A stretch of 15,158 nucleotides of DNA from MedAcidi-G1 sp002294285 (GTDB taxonomy: Bacteria; Actinomycetota; Acidimicrobiia; Acidimicrobiales; MedAcidi-G1). A program made the position numbers and the translations under genes. The notes below the pieces were generated by a model. The model searched no databases and was not told the DNA's origin. It saw nothing but the letters and a program-made list of their open reading frames with translations. The stretch is taken from the NCBI GenBank assembly GCA_963999645.1, contig CAXEUY010000025.1:1-15158 (forward strand), in the 5' to 3' direction. Positions 6,749 to 14,604 of the stretch are shown piece by piece (within the stretch, counting starts at the first letter, position 1; every line of letters starts with the position of its first letter).

Positions 6749-8011
6749 ATGACAAGTAACATAACTCTCGAAGATTTTGAAACCAAAGCAAAAAAGTGGC
6801 TTGATGAAAACGCCCAAAAAAAACCAGAAACATCTAAAAAGGAAGCTGAATGGGGAGAGGGTGAATTTAGTGTTGCAGTCTTCCATAATCTAACTTTCGA
6901 AGAAGAGCGTGATTTACTGCAGGAAGCGGCTGCTTGGCAAATATCTAAAGCAGAACATGGATACCACGCGATCACCTGGCCCGCTGAATATGGTGGTTTG
7001 GATTTACCAATCGAATATGCGAGAGCCTTCGCAAGTTTAGAATCTGGTTATATTACACCTTCACGTCATGAGACTTTTAGTGTTACAACACGTTTAATTG
7101 CCCCAACAGTTCTCCATTATGGAACTGAAGATCAAAAGAATGAACTATTGTCAGATCTCTTCAGTGCAAAAATTTTCTGCTGTCAACTATTTTCAGAACC
7201 AGGAACAGGAAGTGACCTTGCTGGTCTGGGTTGCAAAGCTGTAAAAGACGGTGATGAATGGATAATTAATGGTCAAAAAGTTTGGAGTTCCGGAGCCCAA
7301 TTCAGCCAGTGGGGTGAATTAATAGCCCGAAGCCATCAGGATCAACCAAAGCATAAAGGCATGACAGCATTTATGGTTCCAATGGATTTACCCGGAATTG
7401 AGATTAGGCAAATCAGACAAATGAGCGGCGGAACTTCTTTTAATGAGGTCTTCTTCAGTGATGTGAGAGTTCCTGACCGGCTTCGTCTAGGGCCTGAAGG
7501 CGAAGGTTGGTCTGTTGCCCTGACTACGTTGAGCTTCGAAAGAGATCATTCTGACTCTGATGGAGGTGGCCGAGCTGGTGGAAAATGGAGCCAACTCCTT
7601 GGAACAGCAAATTCTCTAGATCTCCTCGATGACCCGCAAACACGTCAACGCCTCATGGAGGTATACATTCAAACTCAAATCCAACGACTGGTTAACAGAA
7701 GAGCAGCAGATTTAAGAAAATCTGGAAAACCACCAGGACCTGAGGGATCACTAGGAAAACTCCTCTGGACTGAAGGCATGAAACTAATGTCTGATGTCGT
7801 CAGCGAATTATTAGGACCGCGCCTTGTAGCAGACACTCAAACTTGGGGAACCTACGAATGGGGTGAACATGTTTTAGGAGCTCCGGGATACAGAATCGCA
7901 GGTGGTTCAGACGAAATCCAAAGAAATATAATCGGTGAAAGAGTTTTGGGTTTACCTAAAGAACCCGACCCATACAAAGGACTACCTTGGGATGAAGTGC
8001 CAAAGAATTGA
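6749..8011 (+). CDS. Acyl-CoA dehydrogenase
   Basis: A 420-residue FAD enzyme that introduces an alpha,beta double bond into an acyl-CoA. Seen: W77-P-A-E-Y-G-G83 in the N-terminal helical domain; Q147-L-F-S-E-P-G-T-G-S-D156, the flavin/acyl-contacting loop; I-N-G-Q-K-V-W-S-S-G at 173-182 in the beta domain; and A384-G-G-S-D-E-I-Q-R-N-I-I-G-E-R-V-L-G-L402 at the C-terminus. That last motif has Gly where medium-chain enzymes carry the catalytic Glu, as in the actinobacterial FadE26/28-type enzymes. E264 in L-S-F-E-R aligns with the position used by long-chain and isovaleryl enzymes and is a candidate base. In actinobacteria this type often acts on steroid side chains or other bulky acyl-CoAs, sometimes as heterotetramers, but no second subunit is adjacent. 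It is divergent from the ABM gene and convergent with the P450 gene (9 bp apart). TAGGAAAA precedes the ATG. Confidence 0.95.
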   Translation: MTSNITLEDFETKAKKWLDENAQKKPETSKKEAEWGEGEFSVAVFHNLTFEEERDLLQEAAAWQISKAEHGYHAITWPAEYGGLDLPIEYARAFASLESGYITPSRHETFSVTTRLIAPTVLHYGTEDQKNELLSDLFSAKIFCCQLFSEPGTGSDLAGLGCKAVKDGDEWIINGQKVWSSGAQFSQWGELIARSHQDQPKHKGMTAFMVPMDLPGIEIRQIRQMSGGTSFNEVFFSDVRVPDRLRLGPEGEGWSVALTTLSFERDHSDSDGGGRAGGKWSQLLGTANSLDLLDDPQTRQRLMEVYIQTQIQRLVNRRAADLRKSGKPPGPEGSLGKLLWTEGMKLMSDVVSELLGPRLVADTQTWGTYEWGEHVLGAPGYRIAGGSDEIQRNIIGERVLGLPKEPDPYKGLPWDEVPKN

Positions 8012-8036
8012 ATTAAATATTTAGACAGATTTAATT
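8011..8036. terminator. AT-only inverted repeat at the dehydrogenase/P450 convergent stops
   Basis: AATTAAAT (8011-8018) and ATTTAATT (8029-8036) are perfect complements separated by ten bases and span both stop codons. The stem contains no G or C, so it would be weak; it may only reflect base composition. Confidence 0.2.
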
Positions 8037-9304
8037 TCTATATCTAAAGACTTCAGTCCTCTCAACATGAAGCTTGGTAAATACTCAAAGTTATTCGAAG
8101 TAGAAAGTTCATAAGAGTCTATTCTTTTAACTAGTTCTTCTAGAGCGACACGAAGTTCAAGTCTTGCCAAACTGGCACCGAGACAGTAATGAGCTCCTTT
8201 ACCAAAAGCTAAATGACTGAACAGGTCGTCCCTATCAGGGTTAAAAGTATCTCCATCAGGAAATACGCTCTCATCACGATTGGCTGATGCAAACATCACA
8301 ACCATTCTTGTTCCTGCTGGAATTTTTGTACCTGCTACTTCCACATCATTCTGTGCAAAACGCCAAAAACCTTGTGTAGGGGTAGTCATTCTGACAGTTT
8401 CCTCCACTACTTTGCCGGCTCTCTCAGGGTCATTTCGTAGCATCTCCCACTGTTCAGGATTCTCACCTAGTAAACGCATCATTTCAGTTAATGTTTTTGT
8501 AGTCGTTTCATTTCCTGCTACTACAAGCTGTGAAATAATGCTGAGCATTTCTTCCATGGTGAGTGGTTCATCGGGAAGATCTGGGTCCTCATCCTTATCG
8601 ATTCGCGCATTTAGCAAATTAGTGAGAATATCATCTTGAGGGTTTTCTCGACGCTCTTCGAACTGTTCTGCGAAATAATGCTGAAACTCTATAATTCCTC
8701 TTTCATGAACTAAACGTTGATCATCTGAAATCGCTGTACCAATTGCAGCGATGTTGTCATCACTCCAACGTTTGAAATCTGCTAATCGATTTTCAGGAAC
8801 ATTTAAAGCTCTGGCAATTGTTCTTACTGGTAGAGGAACTGCGAACTCTTTAACAAATTCAACTTTGTCTTTATCAATAAACGAATCGATTAGACCAGCT
8901 GAAATTTCCCTTATGGCTGGCTCCAGTGAACTAACAGCACGTGCAGTAAATGCTTTATTAACCAACTTTCGATATCGGGTTTGTTCAGGCGGGTCAATAG
9001 TAAGCATTGTCCCCACGCGGTCGTAACCGCCCTCTTCTCTATATAGTTCTCTTATTCGATTTGCTAATTCAGCATTAACTGGCATCGCGGCACCGGCACC
9101 GGTATTTGAAGAGAAGGTTTCTGTGTCCTTGATTATTTCAAGCACATCTTCGTATCGTGTAACCAAGACGATTGGCACTCCTGCTACTTCGGTTGCATAA
9201 ACAGGACACTCTTCCCGCATTTTCTCGTAGTAAAGATGGGGGCACTGCTGAACCACAGGATCTAAGAGTTGAAAGCCTTCTAGATCAACGGTTTCTTCAA
9301 TCAT
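8021..9304 (-). CDS. Cytochrome P450
   Basis: A 427-residue soluble bacterial P450, full length, with no membrane anchor. The oxygen-activating I-helix motif is A263-G-N-E-T-T268; the K-helix ExxR is E302-T-V-R305; the meander has F354-N-P-D-R358; and the haem loop is F367-G-K-G-A-H-Y-C374-L-G, with C374 as the iron ligand. An upstream I-D-P-P-E-Q-T-R-Y-R-K segment (103-113) is the usual C-helix haem-propionate contact. Such enzymes hydroxylate steroids, terpenes, fatty acids or xenobiotics, with a ferredoxin and a reductase; neither is encoded here. The start ATG 9304 has AGGAG seven bases upstream. The PEP-synthase-like gene ends 67 bp upstream on the same strand, so the two may be cotranscribed, although a TATAAT box and a pair of direct repeats lie in the gap. 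Sequence alone does not identify the CYP subfamily. Confidence 0.97.
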   Translation of the reverse strand: MIEETVDLEGFQLLDPVVQQCPHLYYEKMREECPVYATEVAGVPIVLVTRYEDVLEIIKDTETFSSNTGAGAAMPVNAELANRIRELYREEGGYDRVGTMLTIDPPEQTRYRKLVNKAFTARAVSSLEPAIREISAGLIDSFIDKDKVEFVKEFAVPLPVRTIARALNVPENRLADFKRWSDDNIAAIGTAISDDQRLVHERGIIEFQHYFAEQFEERRENPQDDILTNLLNARIDKDEDPDLPDEPLTMEEMLSIISQLVVAGNETTTKTLTEMMRLLGENPEQWEMLRNDPERAGKVVEETVRMTTPTQGFWRFAQNDVEVAGTKIPAGTRMVVMFASANRDESVFPDGDTFNPDRDDLFSHLAFGKGAHYCLGASLARLELRVALEELVKRIDSYELSTSNNFEYLPSFMLRGLKSLDIEIKSV

Positions 9305-9319
9305 TAAATACTCCTATGT

Positions 9320-9362
9320 TTATAAGGCCTTCTAAAACAACAGTCTTAATTATAAGCGCCTT
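9320..9362 (-). promoter_or_regulatory. Putative P450 promoter with two direct repeats
   Basis: The 67-bp gap upstream of the P450 gene carries TTATAAGGCCTT (9320-9331) and TTATAAGCGCCTT (9350-9362) in the same direction, 30 bp start to start, close to three helix turns. On the minus strand TATAAT (plus-strand attata, 9349-9354) overlaps the outer repeat and could be the -10 box; no convincing -35 box is seen. The inner repeat lies in the presumed leader. AAGGCCTT (9324-9331) is itself a perfect palindrome. Function as an operator pair is inference. Confidence 0.35.
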
Positions 9363-9371
9363 GTGTATCAA

Positions 9372-11108
9372 TTAAGAAACTATGGTTACTTGCCCTGTAT
9401 CTCCATTAACTTCAATTTCCGCTCCGTCTGGTATTCGTTTTGTGGCATCAGTTGCAGCAACTACGCATGGAAGCCCCAATTCACGACTAACTATGACTGC
9501 ATGGCTTATCTGCCCGCCTACATTGACCACAACTGCTCCAGCTGTCATAAACAAAGGCGTCCATGCAGGATCTGTTAACGGTGCTACCAAAATCTCACCG
9601 GGTTCTAAACCACGGGGATCTGAAGGGTCGGTAACTACTCTGGCTTTACCGCGGTAAGTTCCCGGGCATCCCGGAACGCCTTGGAGAACTTCTCCTGCTG
9701 AAGCTGTTTCCATTTCCTCTTCACCGCGAACCTCCCATTCAGTTATAGGAGGAACAATTCCGTCCTTTACAAAAAATGGAGGTTCAACTGTCCATAACTG
9801 CTCATAATCGCTTGCTCGTTGCGCTAACTGTTCAGTGAAATCTGAAGGGTTGGAAACAAAAGATTCAAGTTCTTCATCTAAGAGCATAAAAATATGGGTT
9901 GGTTCTTTTAGATGACCTTCAGATGCCATCCGGTTACCAAGTTCATAAAAAATGACGCGTGATTCGTTTATGACTCTCACCAAATTAGTTTTGGTTCTCT
10001 CACGAAACTCCATCATGTTTCCGGCTACTAAAGCACCTTCGAACATCCCTATTAGTTCTTCATTGCCCATTTCAGCAAGAGTAGCTCGGACACTTTCAAT
10101 CACTTCTTGACGTTCAGTACTTTTTGCTGATTGTCTGATCTCAGGCGCTTCACTGTCTTCCTGTAATCTGACTCTGTCAAGAAGAGCTAATGCAAGTTCT
10201 GGTTTTGTCTCCCAACTGTTTGCGCTCACTTCCCATTCATTTGGACCTCTGCAGCCAAAACGGAAAATAAAGTCGTCCCAATCATTCAGAAACTCTTCTA
10301 CCTCTGCATCCTCTGCAGAAGCTAAGCGATCCAAAAGACCTTCTATGCCTGAATCAAATGCGCTAGTCAAAATTTCTGAGTTTCGCACTTTTCGGGAAAT
10401 ATTCCAGAGCACAAATGAAGGTTCAGCAGAGTCGACGCTACCTAAACCTGCTAACACTTTCATTGGTATTGTCGGATCACCAATAGCTTCACCGACTGCG
10501 AAAAGTAATCCTGGTGCCAAACCTGAGCCAGATGATGTTAAACAGTGCAGGGTGAAGCCTGAATGATGGAGTGGTTGAATATCTCTTATTCTTGCCAAAA
10601 GTTCTTCAGATGACGTTGAAGAAATATCTGGCCTGTTAGCACGGAGCGCTATTGTTTCTTCTCTTCCTTGATCAAGCTCGGGCCATTCATTAAGAGTCAT
10701 TATCCAACCGGTGTGTGCATTTATCCCATCCACCAAATCAGGTCGTTCATCTTCTGGGTGTGGTTCATATGGTGGAACATCAGGATGGTCACCAAAAAAT
10801 GCCATGTCTAGTTGTTCTACCGTTAGTGCCGGATTTCTCACACCTTGCATTCGAACATTTGAAAGGTTTATGTAAAAGTAACCGCCAAAGAAGCCAACTG
10901 CTTCAGGTCGGATGTCAGCCATTTCTCCTTCAGCGATGTTGCCTGTCCTGACATAACCATCTCGCCAACCTTGTAGCATCGCATTTTCCCATGAGTAGGT
11001 CTGACCCAAAGGTGTAGCAGGTGTAGCTAGAACCTCTCCGGCGTTTGCCCTCGTATAGTGCGGCCAGCGTTCACTTGGTGTCCAATCACAAAACCATTTT
11101 TCGATCAT
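9372..11108 (-). CDS. PEP-synthase/rifampin-phosphotransferase-like protein with swivelling His domain, lacking ATP-grasp
   Basis: A 578-residue protein. Its N-terminal start W-T-P-S-E-R-W-P-H-Y-T-R-A-N-A-G-E-V-L-A-T-P-A-T-P-L (9-34) matches the substrate-binding middle region of PEP-synthase-like phosphotransferases such as rifampin phosphotransferase, as does F284-G-C-R-G-P-N-E-W-E with the following W-E-T-K-P-E (299-304). The C-terminus (about 473-578) is the PEP-utiliser swivelling domain: G-C-P-G-T-Y-R-G-K-A-R (480-490) and the phospho-histidine motif G531-G-Q-I-S-H536-A-V-I-V-S-R-E-L-G-L-P. The ATP-grasp domain that phosphorylates this His in one-chain relatives is absent, and no such gene is in the window. 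In phenylphosphate synthase the His subunit (about 70 kDa) and ATP-binding subunit are separate proteins, so a partner elsewhere is possible. ATG 11108 has AAGGGG about 8 bases upstream. It is divergent from the molybdoenzyme gene. Confidence 0.85.
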   Translation of the reverse strand: MIEKWFCDWTPSERWPHYTRANAGEVLATPATPLGQTYSWENAMLQGWRDGYVRTGNIAEGEMADIRPEAVGFFGGYFYINLSNVRMQGVRNPALTVEQLDMAFFGDHPDVPPYEPHPEDERPDLVDGINAHTGWIMTLNEWPELDQGREETIALRANRPDISSTSSEELLARIRDIQPLHHSGFTLHCLTSSGSGLAPGLLFAVGEAIGDPTIPMKVLAGLGSVDSAEPSFVLWNISRKVRNSEILTSAFDSGIEGLLDRLASAEDAEVEEFLNDWDDFIFRFGCRGPNEWEVSANSWETKPELALALLDRVRLQEDSEAPEIRQSAKSTERQEVIESVRATLAEMGNEELIGMFEGALVAGNMMEFRERTKTNLVRVINESRVIFYELGNRMASEGHLKEPTHIFMLLDEELESFVSNPSDFTEQLAQRASDYEQLWTVEPPFFVKDGIVPPITEWEVRGEEEMETASAGEVLQGVPGCPGTYRGKARVVTDPSDPRGLEPGEILVAPLTDPAWTPLFMTAGAVVVNVGGQISHAVIVSRELGLPCVVAATDATKRIPDGAEIEVNGDTGQVTIVS

Positions 11109-11162
11109 TAAATTTCCCCTTACTGTGATTCAAGATATGAGACTATCGTTACTGGAGTCTTA

Positions 11163-11215
11163 TTGACGATGCGGCTATGAGTATCATGTATATGTATTCC
11201 AAAAGGAGTTGACAA
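11163..11215. promoter_or_regulatory. Overlapping divergent promoters sharing one -10 hexamer
   Basis: Plus strand: TTGACG (11163-11168), 18 bases, TGTATA (11187-11192), about 24 bp before the molybdoenzyme ATG. Minus strand: TTGTCA (plus-strand tgacaa, 11210-11215), 17 bases, TATACA, which is the same six base pairs 11187-11192 read on the other strand. If both are used, the two genes cannot be transcribed from here at the same time by two polymerases. The minus-strand leader would be about 70 bases. The molybdoenzyme Shine-Dalgarno AAAAGGAG (11201-11208) also lies here. Confidence 0.4.
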
Positions 11216-11216
11216 T

Positions 11217-13367
11217 ATGGTTTCTACAAAAAAACAGACTTTTTGTCGAATCTGCCATGCGGCTTGTCCAGTTGAAGTGGAAATTGCAGAAAATAAGGTT
11301 ATTTCTGTTCGAGGTGTTAAGGAGGACCCTCTTTTCAAGGGCTACACATGTATAAAAGGAAGACAAATTCCTGATCAAATCAACTCTCAAGAACGCTTAC
11401 TCTTCCACCTTAGAAAAGCTAATGATGGCCACTTCGAGGAAATTGCAAGGGATGAAGGATTTGATGAAGTAGCAAAGATACTTGAAGAAATCATTGAAAA
11501 ATATGGCGCGAGTTCTATTGCAAGTTATACAGGCACAGGCGGATATCAGAGTTCTTGCGCACTAGCTACTGCTGAGGCTTGGCATAAGGGAATCGGGTCA
11601 CATCAGCTCTACACGTCAGTCACAATCGATCAACCTGCTAAAACTACTGCCCCTATGAGAACCGGCGCTTGGGGCGCAGGTATACACAACTTTCGCGATT
11701 CAGATGTTTTTCTTGCTGTTGGTAACAATCCAATGGTTTCTAGTTACAGCCCACTGGGCGGTCTTCAAGGAACTGATCCATTTACAAAAATGAGAGAAGC
11801 AAAGAAGAGAGGATTGAAACTCATTGTTATTGATCCTAGAGAAACTGAGCTTGCCTCTTCTGCTGATATTCACTTGCAACCTATTCCTGGTGAAGACCCG
11901 ACACTTTTAGCAGGACTTTTGAATGTAATTTTCGAAAAATCTATCTATGACCATGATTTTTGCGATAAATGGGTTGACCTTTCCACCCTTAACAGTTTGA
12001 TTAACTCAGTCGCAAGATTCACCCCTGAATATGTTGCGAAACGTTGCGATGTTGATCAAGATGAAATAATTGCCGCTGCTCTATTGTTCGCTAATGGCAA
12101 AAAGGGAGGCGCAGGTACAGGAACAGGTCCAAGCATGGCTCCCCATTCAGGACTCACAGAACATCTAATTATCTGCCTAAATGTGATTTGCGGACGCTAC
12201 AACCGTGAGGGTGATTTGGTGGAAAGTGGCAACTTCCTCTATCCCGACTCTCCAAGACGGGCCCAAGTAATCCCTCCAAAAGACCCAACACCTGGACCTG
12301 CTTCTAGATTCAGAAACCTTCGTGGCTACAGAGGTCAAATGCCTTGTTCAGTTTTGGCCGATGAAATCCTTGAACCAGGAGAAGGTCAAATACGCGCTCT
12401 TATAGTCAGTGGAGGAAATCCAGTTGTTGCTTTCCCTGATCATGAACTAACAATAAAAGCACTTAAAGACTTGGATCTATTAGTTGTTTTGGACCACAGA
12501 ATGACAGCTACTGCAGAATTAGCTGACTATGTATTTGCCCCAAGATTGGCTCTGGAAAGAGCTGACGTACCGCACCTGATGGATCGTTGGTTTGCAGCTC
12601 CTTACACGAATTACACTGATGCTGTTGTAGAAGCTGGATCCGAGTTGATTGCGGAATGGGAATTCTTTTGGGAAGTTTCTAGACGAATGAATACACCAAT
12701 TTCCCTACCTGGTGGAGAGATGCCGCTTGAACAAAAGCCTACTGACGACGAAGTAATTGATCTCGTTTATTCAGATTCAAGAATGCCTCTCGATCAAATA
12801 AGAGAGAGCCGAGGAGTTATCCACACCGGTAAAGAATATGTAGTCCAACCCGCAGAATCGGATTGTGTAACGAAATTCAATCTTATGCCGGATGGAATCG
12901 GAGAAGAACTTGATGATGTTTATATCGAATCTACAGGAGCAGAGTTATGGCCAGGGTTTGACTCCTCGGTCCACACTTTCCGCCTAACTAGCCGCCGCCT
13001 TAAAGACGTACTGAACTCTTTAGGAACCGAACTACCCCAAATCGCCGCACGATCCACAACAAACTACGCGTACATGAATCCTCAAGACATGGGAGATTTA
13101 AAAATCAATAATGAGGATTTAATTGATATCAGTTCCCCTAGATCGACAATCACAGGCGTCGCTAAAGCAGATAAAACACTTAGACGTGGGATAGTTTCAA
13201 TGGCTCACTCTTGGGGTGGCACTTCTCTAACCGATGAGAAAGTCAGAGATATAGGAACACCTACAAGCCGTTTGACTTCGGCCAGAGAAGCAATCGATCC
13301 GATAAATGGAATGGTTGTCTCTAGCGCAATACCTGTCGAAGTTAAACTCGCTGAAAAGTCTCCCTGA
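11217..13367 (+). CDS. Molybdopterin (bis-MGD) oxidoreductase of the DMSO reductase family
   Basis: A 716-residue catalytic subunit. The N-terminal [4Fe-4S] motif is complete: C10-R-I-C13-H-A-A-C17 and C45 followed by I-K-G-R. Next come the molybdopterin core, with A-V-G-N-N-P at 167-172 and V-I-D-P-R-E-T-E at 204-211, then S-A-D-I-H-L-Q-P-I-P-G-E-D-P-T-L-L-A-G (215-233). The C-terminal molybdopterin dinucleotide-binding barrel starts near F-R-L-T-S-R-R. The expected metal-ligand region (about 130-150, S-V-T-I-D-Q-P-A-K) has neither Cys nor selenocysteine, so this is not a canonical formate dehydrogenase; Ser, Thr or Asp would have to coordinate the metal. There is no Tat signal, so it is cytoplasmic. 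No iron-sulfur or membrane subunit is adjacent. AAAAGGAG lies 8 bases before the ATG. It is convergent with the CoA-transferase gene, 8 bp apart. The substrate is unknown. Confidence 0.93.
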   Translation: MVSTKKQTFCRICHAACPVEVEIAENKVISVRGVKEDPLFKGYTCIKGRQIPDQINSQERLLFHLRKANDGHFEEIARDEGFDEVAKILEEIIEKYGASSIASYTGTGGYQSSCALATAEAWHKGIGSHQLYTSVTIDQPAKTTAPMRTGAWGAGIHNFRDSDVFLAVGNNPMVSSYSPLGGLQGTDPFTKMREAKKRGLKLIVIDPRETELASSADIHLQPIPGEDPTLLAGLLNVIFEKSIYDHDFCDKWVDLSTLNSLINSVARFTPEYVAKRCDVDQDEIIAAALLFANGKKGGAGTGTGPSMAPHSGLTEHLIICLNVICGRYNREGDLVESGNFLYPDSPRRAQVIPPKDPTPGPASRFRNLRGYRGQMPCSVLADEILEPGEGQIRALIVSGGNPVVAFPDHELTIKALKDLDLLVVLDHRMTATAELADYVFAPRLALERADVPHLMDRWFAAPYTNYTDAVVEAGSELIAEWEFFWEVSRRMNTPISLPGGEMPLEQKPTDDEVIDLVYSDSRMPLDQIRESRGVIHTGKEYVVQPAESDCVTKFNLMPDGIGEELDDVYIESTGAELWPGFDSSVHTFRLTSRRLKDVLNSLGTELPQIAARSTTNYAYMNPQDMGDLKINNEDLIDISSPRSTITGVAKADKTLRRGIVSMAHSWGGTSLTDEKVRDIGTPTSRLTSAREAIDPINGMVVSSAIPVEVKLAEKSP

Positions 13368-13375
13368 CTTTCGCT

Positions 13376-14569
13376 TTAAAGAATAATTTCTTCCGCCCGA
13401 AGTCTTTCGATCGTTTCCTTGTCTCGATTCAACTCGCCTAAGATTTCATCATTGTGTTGACCCAACAATGCTGCAGACTCACGCATTTCTGCTGGTGTGT
13501 CTGAAAATCTAGCTGCCGGTACAGGTTGCCTAATTTTTCCAGCTTCGGGATGTTCCCAAATTTTCAAAACTTCATTATGAAGAACTTGAGGATCCTCTAA
13601 AGTCTCCTCGCCTGCCAAAATAGGTCCACATGGTACTTGATGTTCGATCAGTTTTGGAATGATTTCATCATTGGTTACTTTCTCAAACTCTTTTGCAACG
13701 ATTTCTCCTAAAGCGGCAAAATTTTCTGGATTAGAAATTGCTGCCAAACTACTGAATCTTTCATCTTCACAAAGCTCGTCTCTTCCTAACGCACGCAAAA
13801 GCCCAAACCTTTGCTTGTCATTTGCAGCGAAATAAATTAGCTGACCATCCGAAGTATTAGTGATGTTATAAACCTTTGCAAGTGTAATTCCTGGACTTAC
13901 ATCCTCGTCGAGCATTGTCAAATCCATCATCCCGTCGACCCAGAAAAAGTACAAACAGGAATCGAGCATAGGAATTTGCAAGAACTGACCTTGTCCAGTT
14001 CTTTCACGGGAGAAAAGGGCTGCCGTTATTGCTTGTGCTGATGTAAAGGCAGTGCTTTTATCTGCGACAAGATTTCTTACTAGGTCTGGAAATGGGATTT
14101 GTGGATTTAGCTGACGGCTAACCATGCCGGTCAAACCTTGTATGACTGGGTCTAGAACTGGTCTGTCTGAATAGGGTCCATCTGGGCCAAAGCCACTTAT
14201 CGAACAATAAATAAGCTTTGGGTTTACTGCTTTCAACTCGTCGTAACTTAAACCTAAACGTTCAATGGCACCTGGACGAAAGTTCTGGATGAATACGTCA
14301 GCTTGCTCGACTAAATCAATCACAATCTGCTTGCCTTCTTCTTTTGTTAGGTCAACCGCTAAAGATCGTTTACCGCGATTGTTGTTTACAAAAAGAGCTG
14401 AAATTCCAGCTTTTGCAAATGAGGGCAACCTCGTTACATCGCCCCCAATTCCGAGTGGTTCTACTTTTACCACTTCAGCTCCTTGATCCGCAAGCAACAT
14501 TGTTGCTAAAGGACCAGAAACGACTTGTGTAAGATCTACAACGCGAATTCCTTCTAAAGGTCCTGCCAT
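13376..14569 (-). CDS. CaiB/BaiF family (class III) CoA-transferase
   Basis: A 397-residue protein of the usual length for family III CoA-transferases, which move CoA between carboxylic acids without a separate ATP step and act as interlocked dimers. Seen: the opening P-L-E-G-I-R-V-V-D-L-T-Q-V-V-S-G-P (4-20), G30-A-E-V-V-K-V-E-P (30-38), N64-R-G-K-R-S-L-A-V-D-L (64-74), N96-F-R-P-G-A-I-E-R-L-G (96-106), S-G-F-G-P-D-G-P-Y (125-133), and catalytic Asp170 in V-A-D-K-S-T-A, followed by R-E-R-T-G-Q-G (188-194). It would activate a substrate acid or recycle CoA for the pathway that includes the acyl-CoA dehydrogenase. GGGGGA lies about 6 bases before the ATG. It follows the Rieske oxygenase gene by 35 bp on the same strand and is probably cotranscribed with it, which links oxygenation and CoA chemistry. 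The donor and acceptor are unknown. Confidence 0.96.
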   Translation of the reverse strand: MAGPLEGIRVVDLTQVVSGPLATMLLADQGAEVVKVEPLGIGGDVTRLPSFAKAGISALFVNNNRGKRSLAVDLTKEEGKQIVIDLVEQADVFIQNFRPGAIERLGLSYDELKAVNPKLIYCSISGFGPDGPYSDRPVLDPVIQGLTGMVSRQLNPQIPFPDLVRNLVADKSTAFTSAQAITAALFSRERTGQGQFLQIPMLDSCLYFFWVDGMMDLTMLDEDVSPGITLAKVYNITNTSDGQLIYFAANDKQRFGLLRALGRDELCEDERFSSLAAISNPENFAALGEIVAKEFEKVTNDEIIPKLIEHQVPCGPILAGEETLEDPQVLHNEVLKIWEHPEAGKIRQPVPAARFSDTPAEMRESAALLGQHNDEILGELNRDKETIERLRAEEIIL

Positions 14570-14604
14570 CTCATATCCCCCTAATTTACTTGTATGTGTT
14601 GATA

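Noticed and set aside
11120..11390. Minus-strand short frames across the molybdoenzyme start
   Set aside because: They cover the divergent promoter region and the [4Fe-4S] coding segment, with no binding site or protein character.
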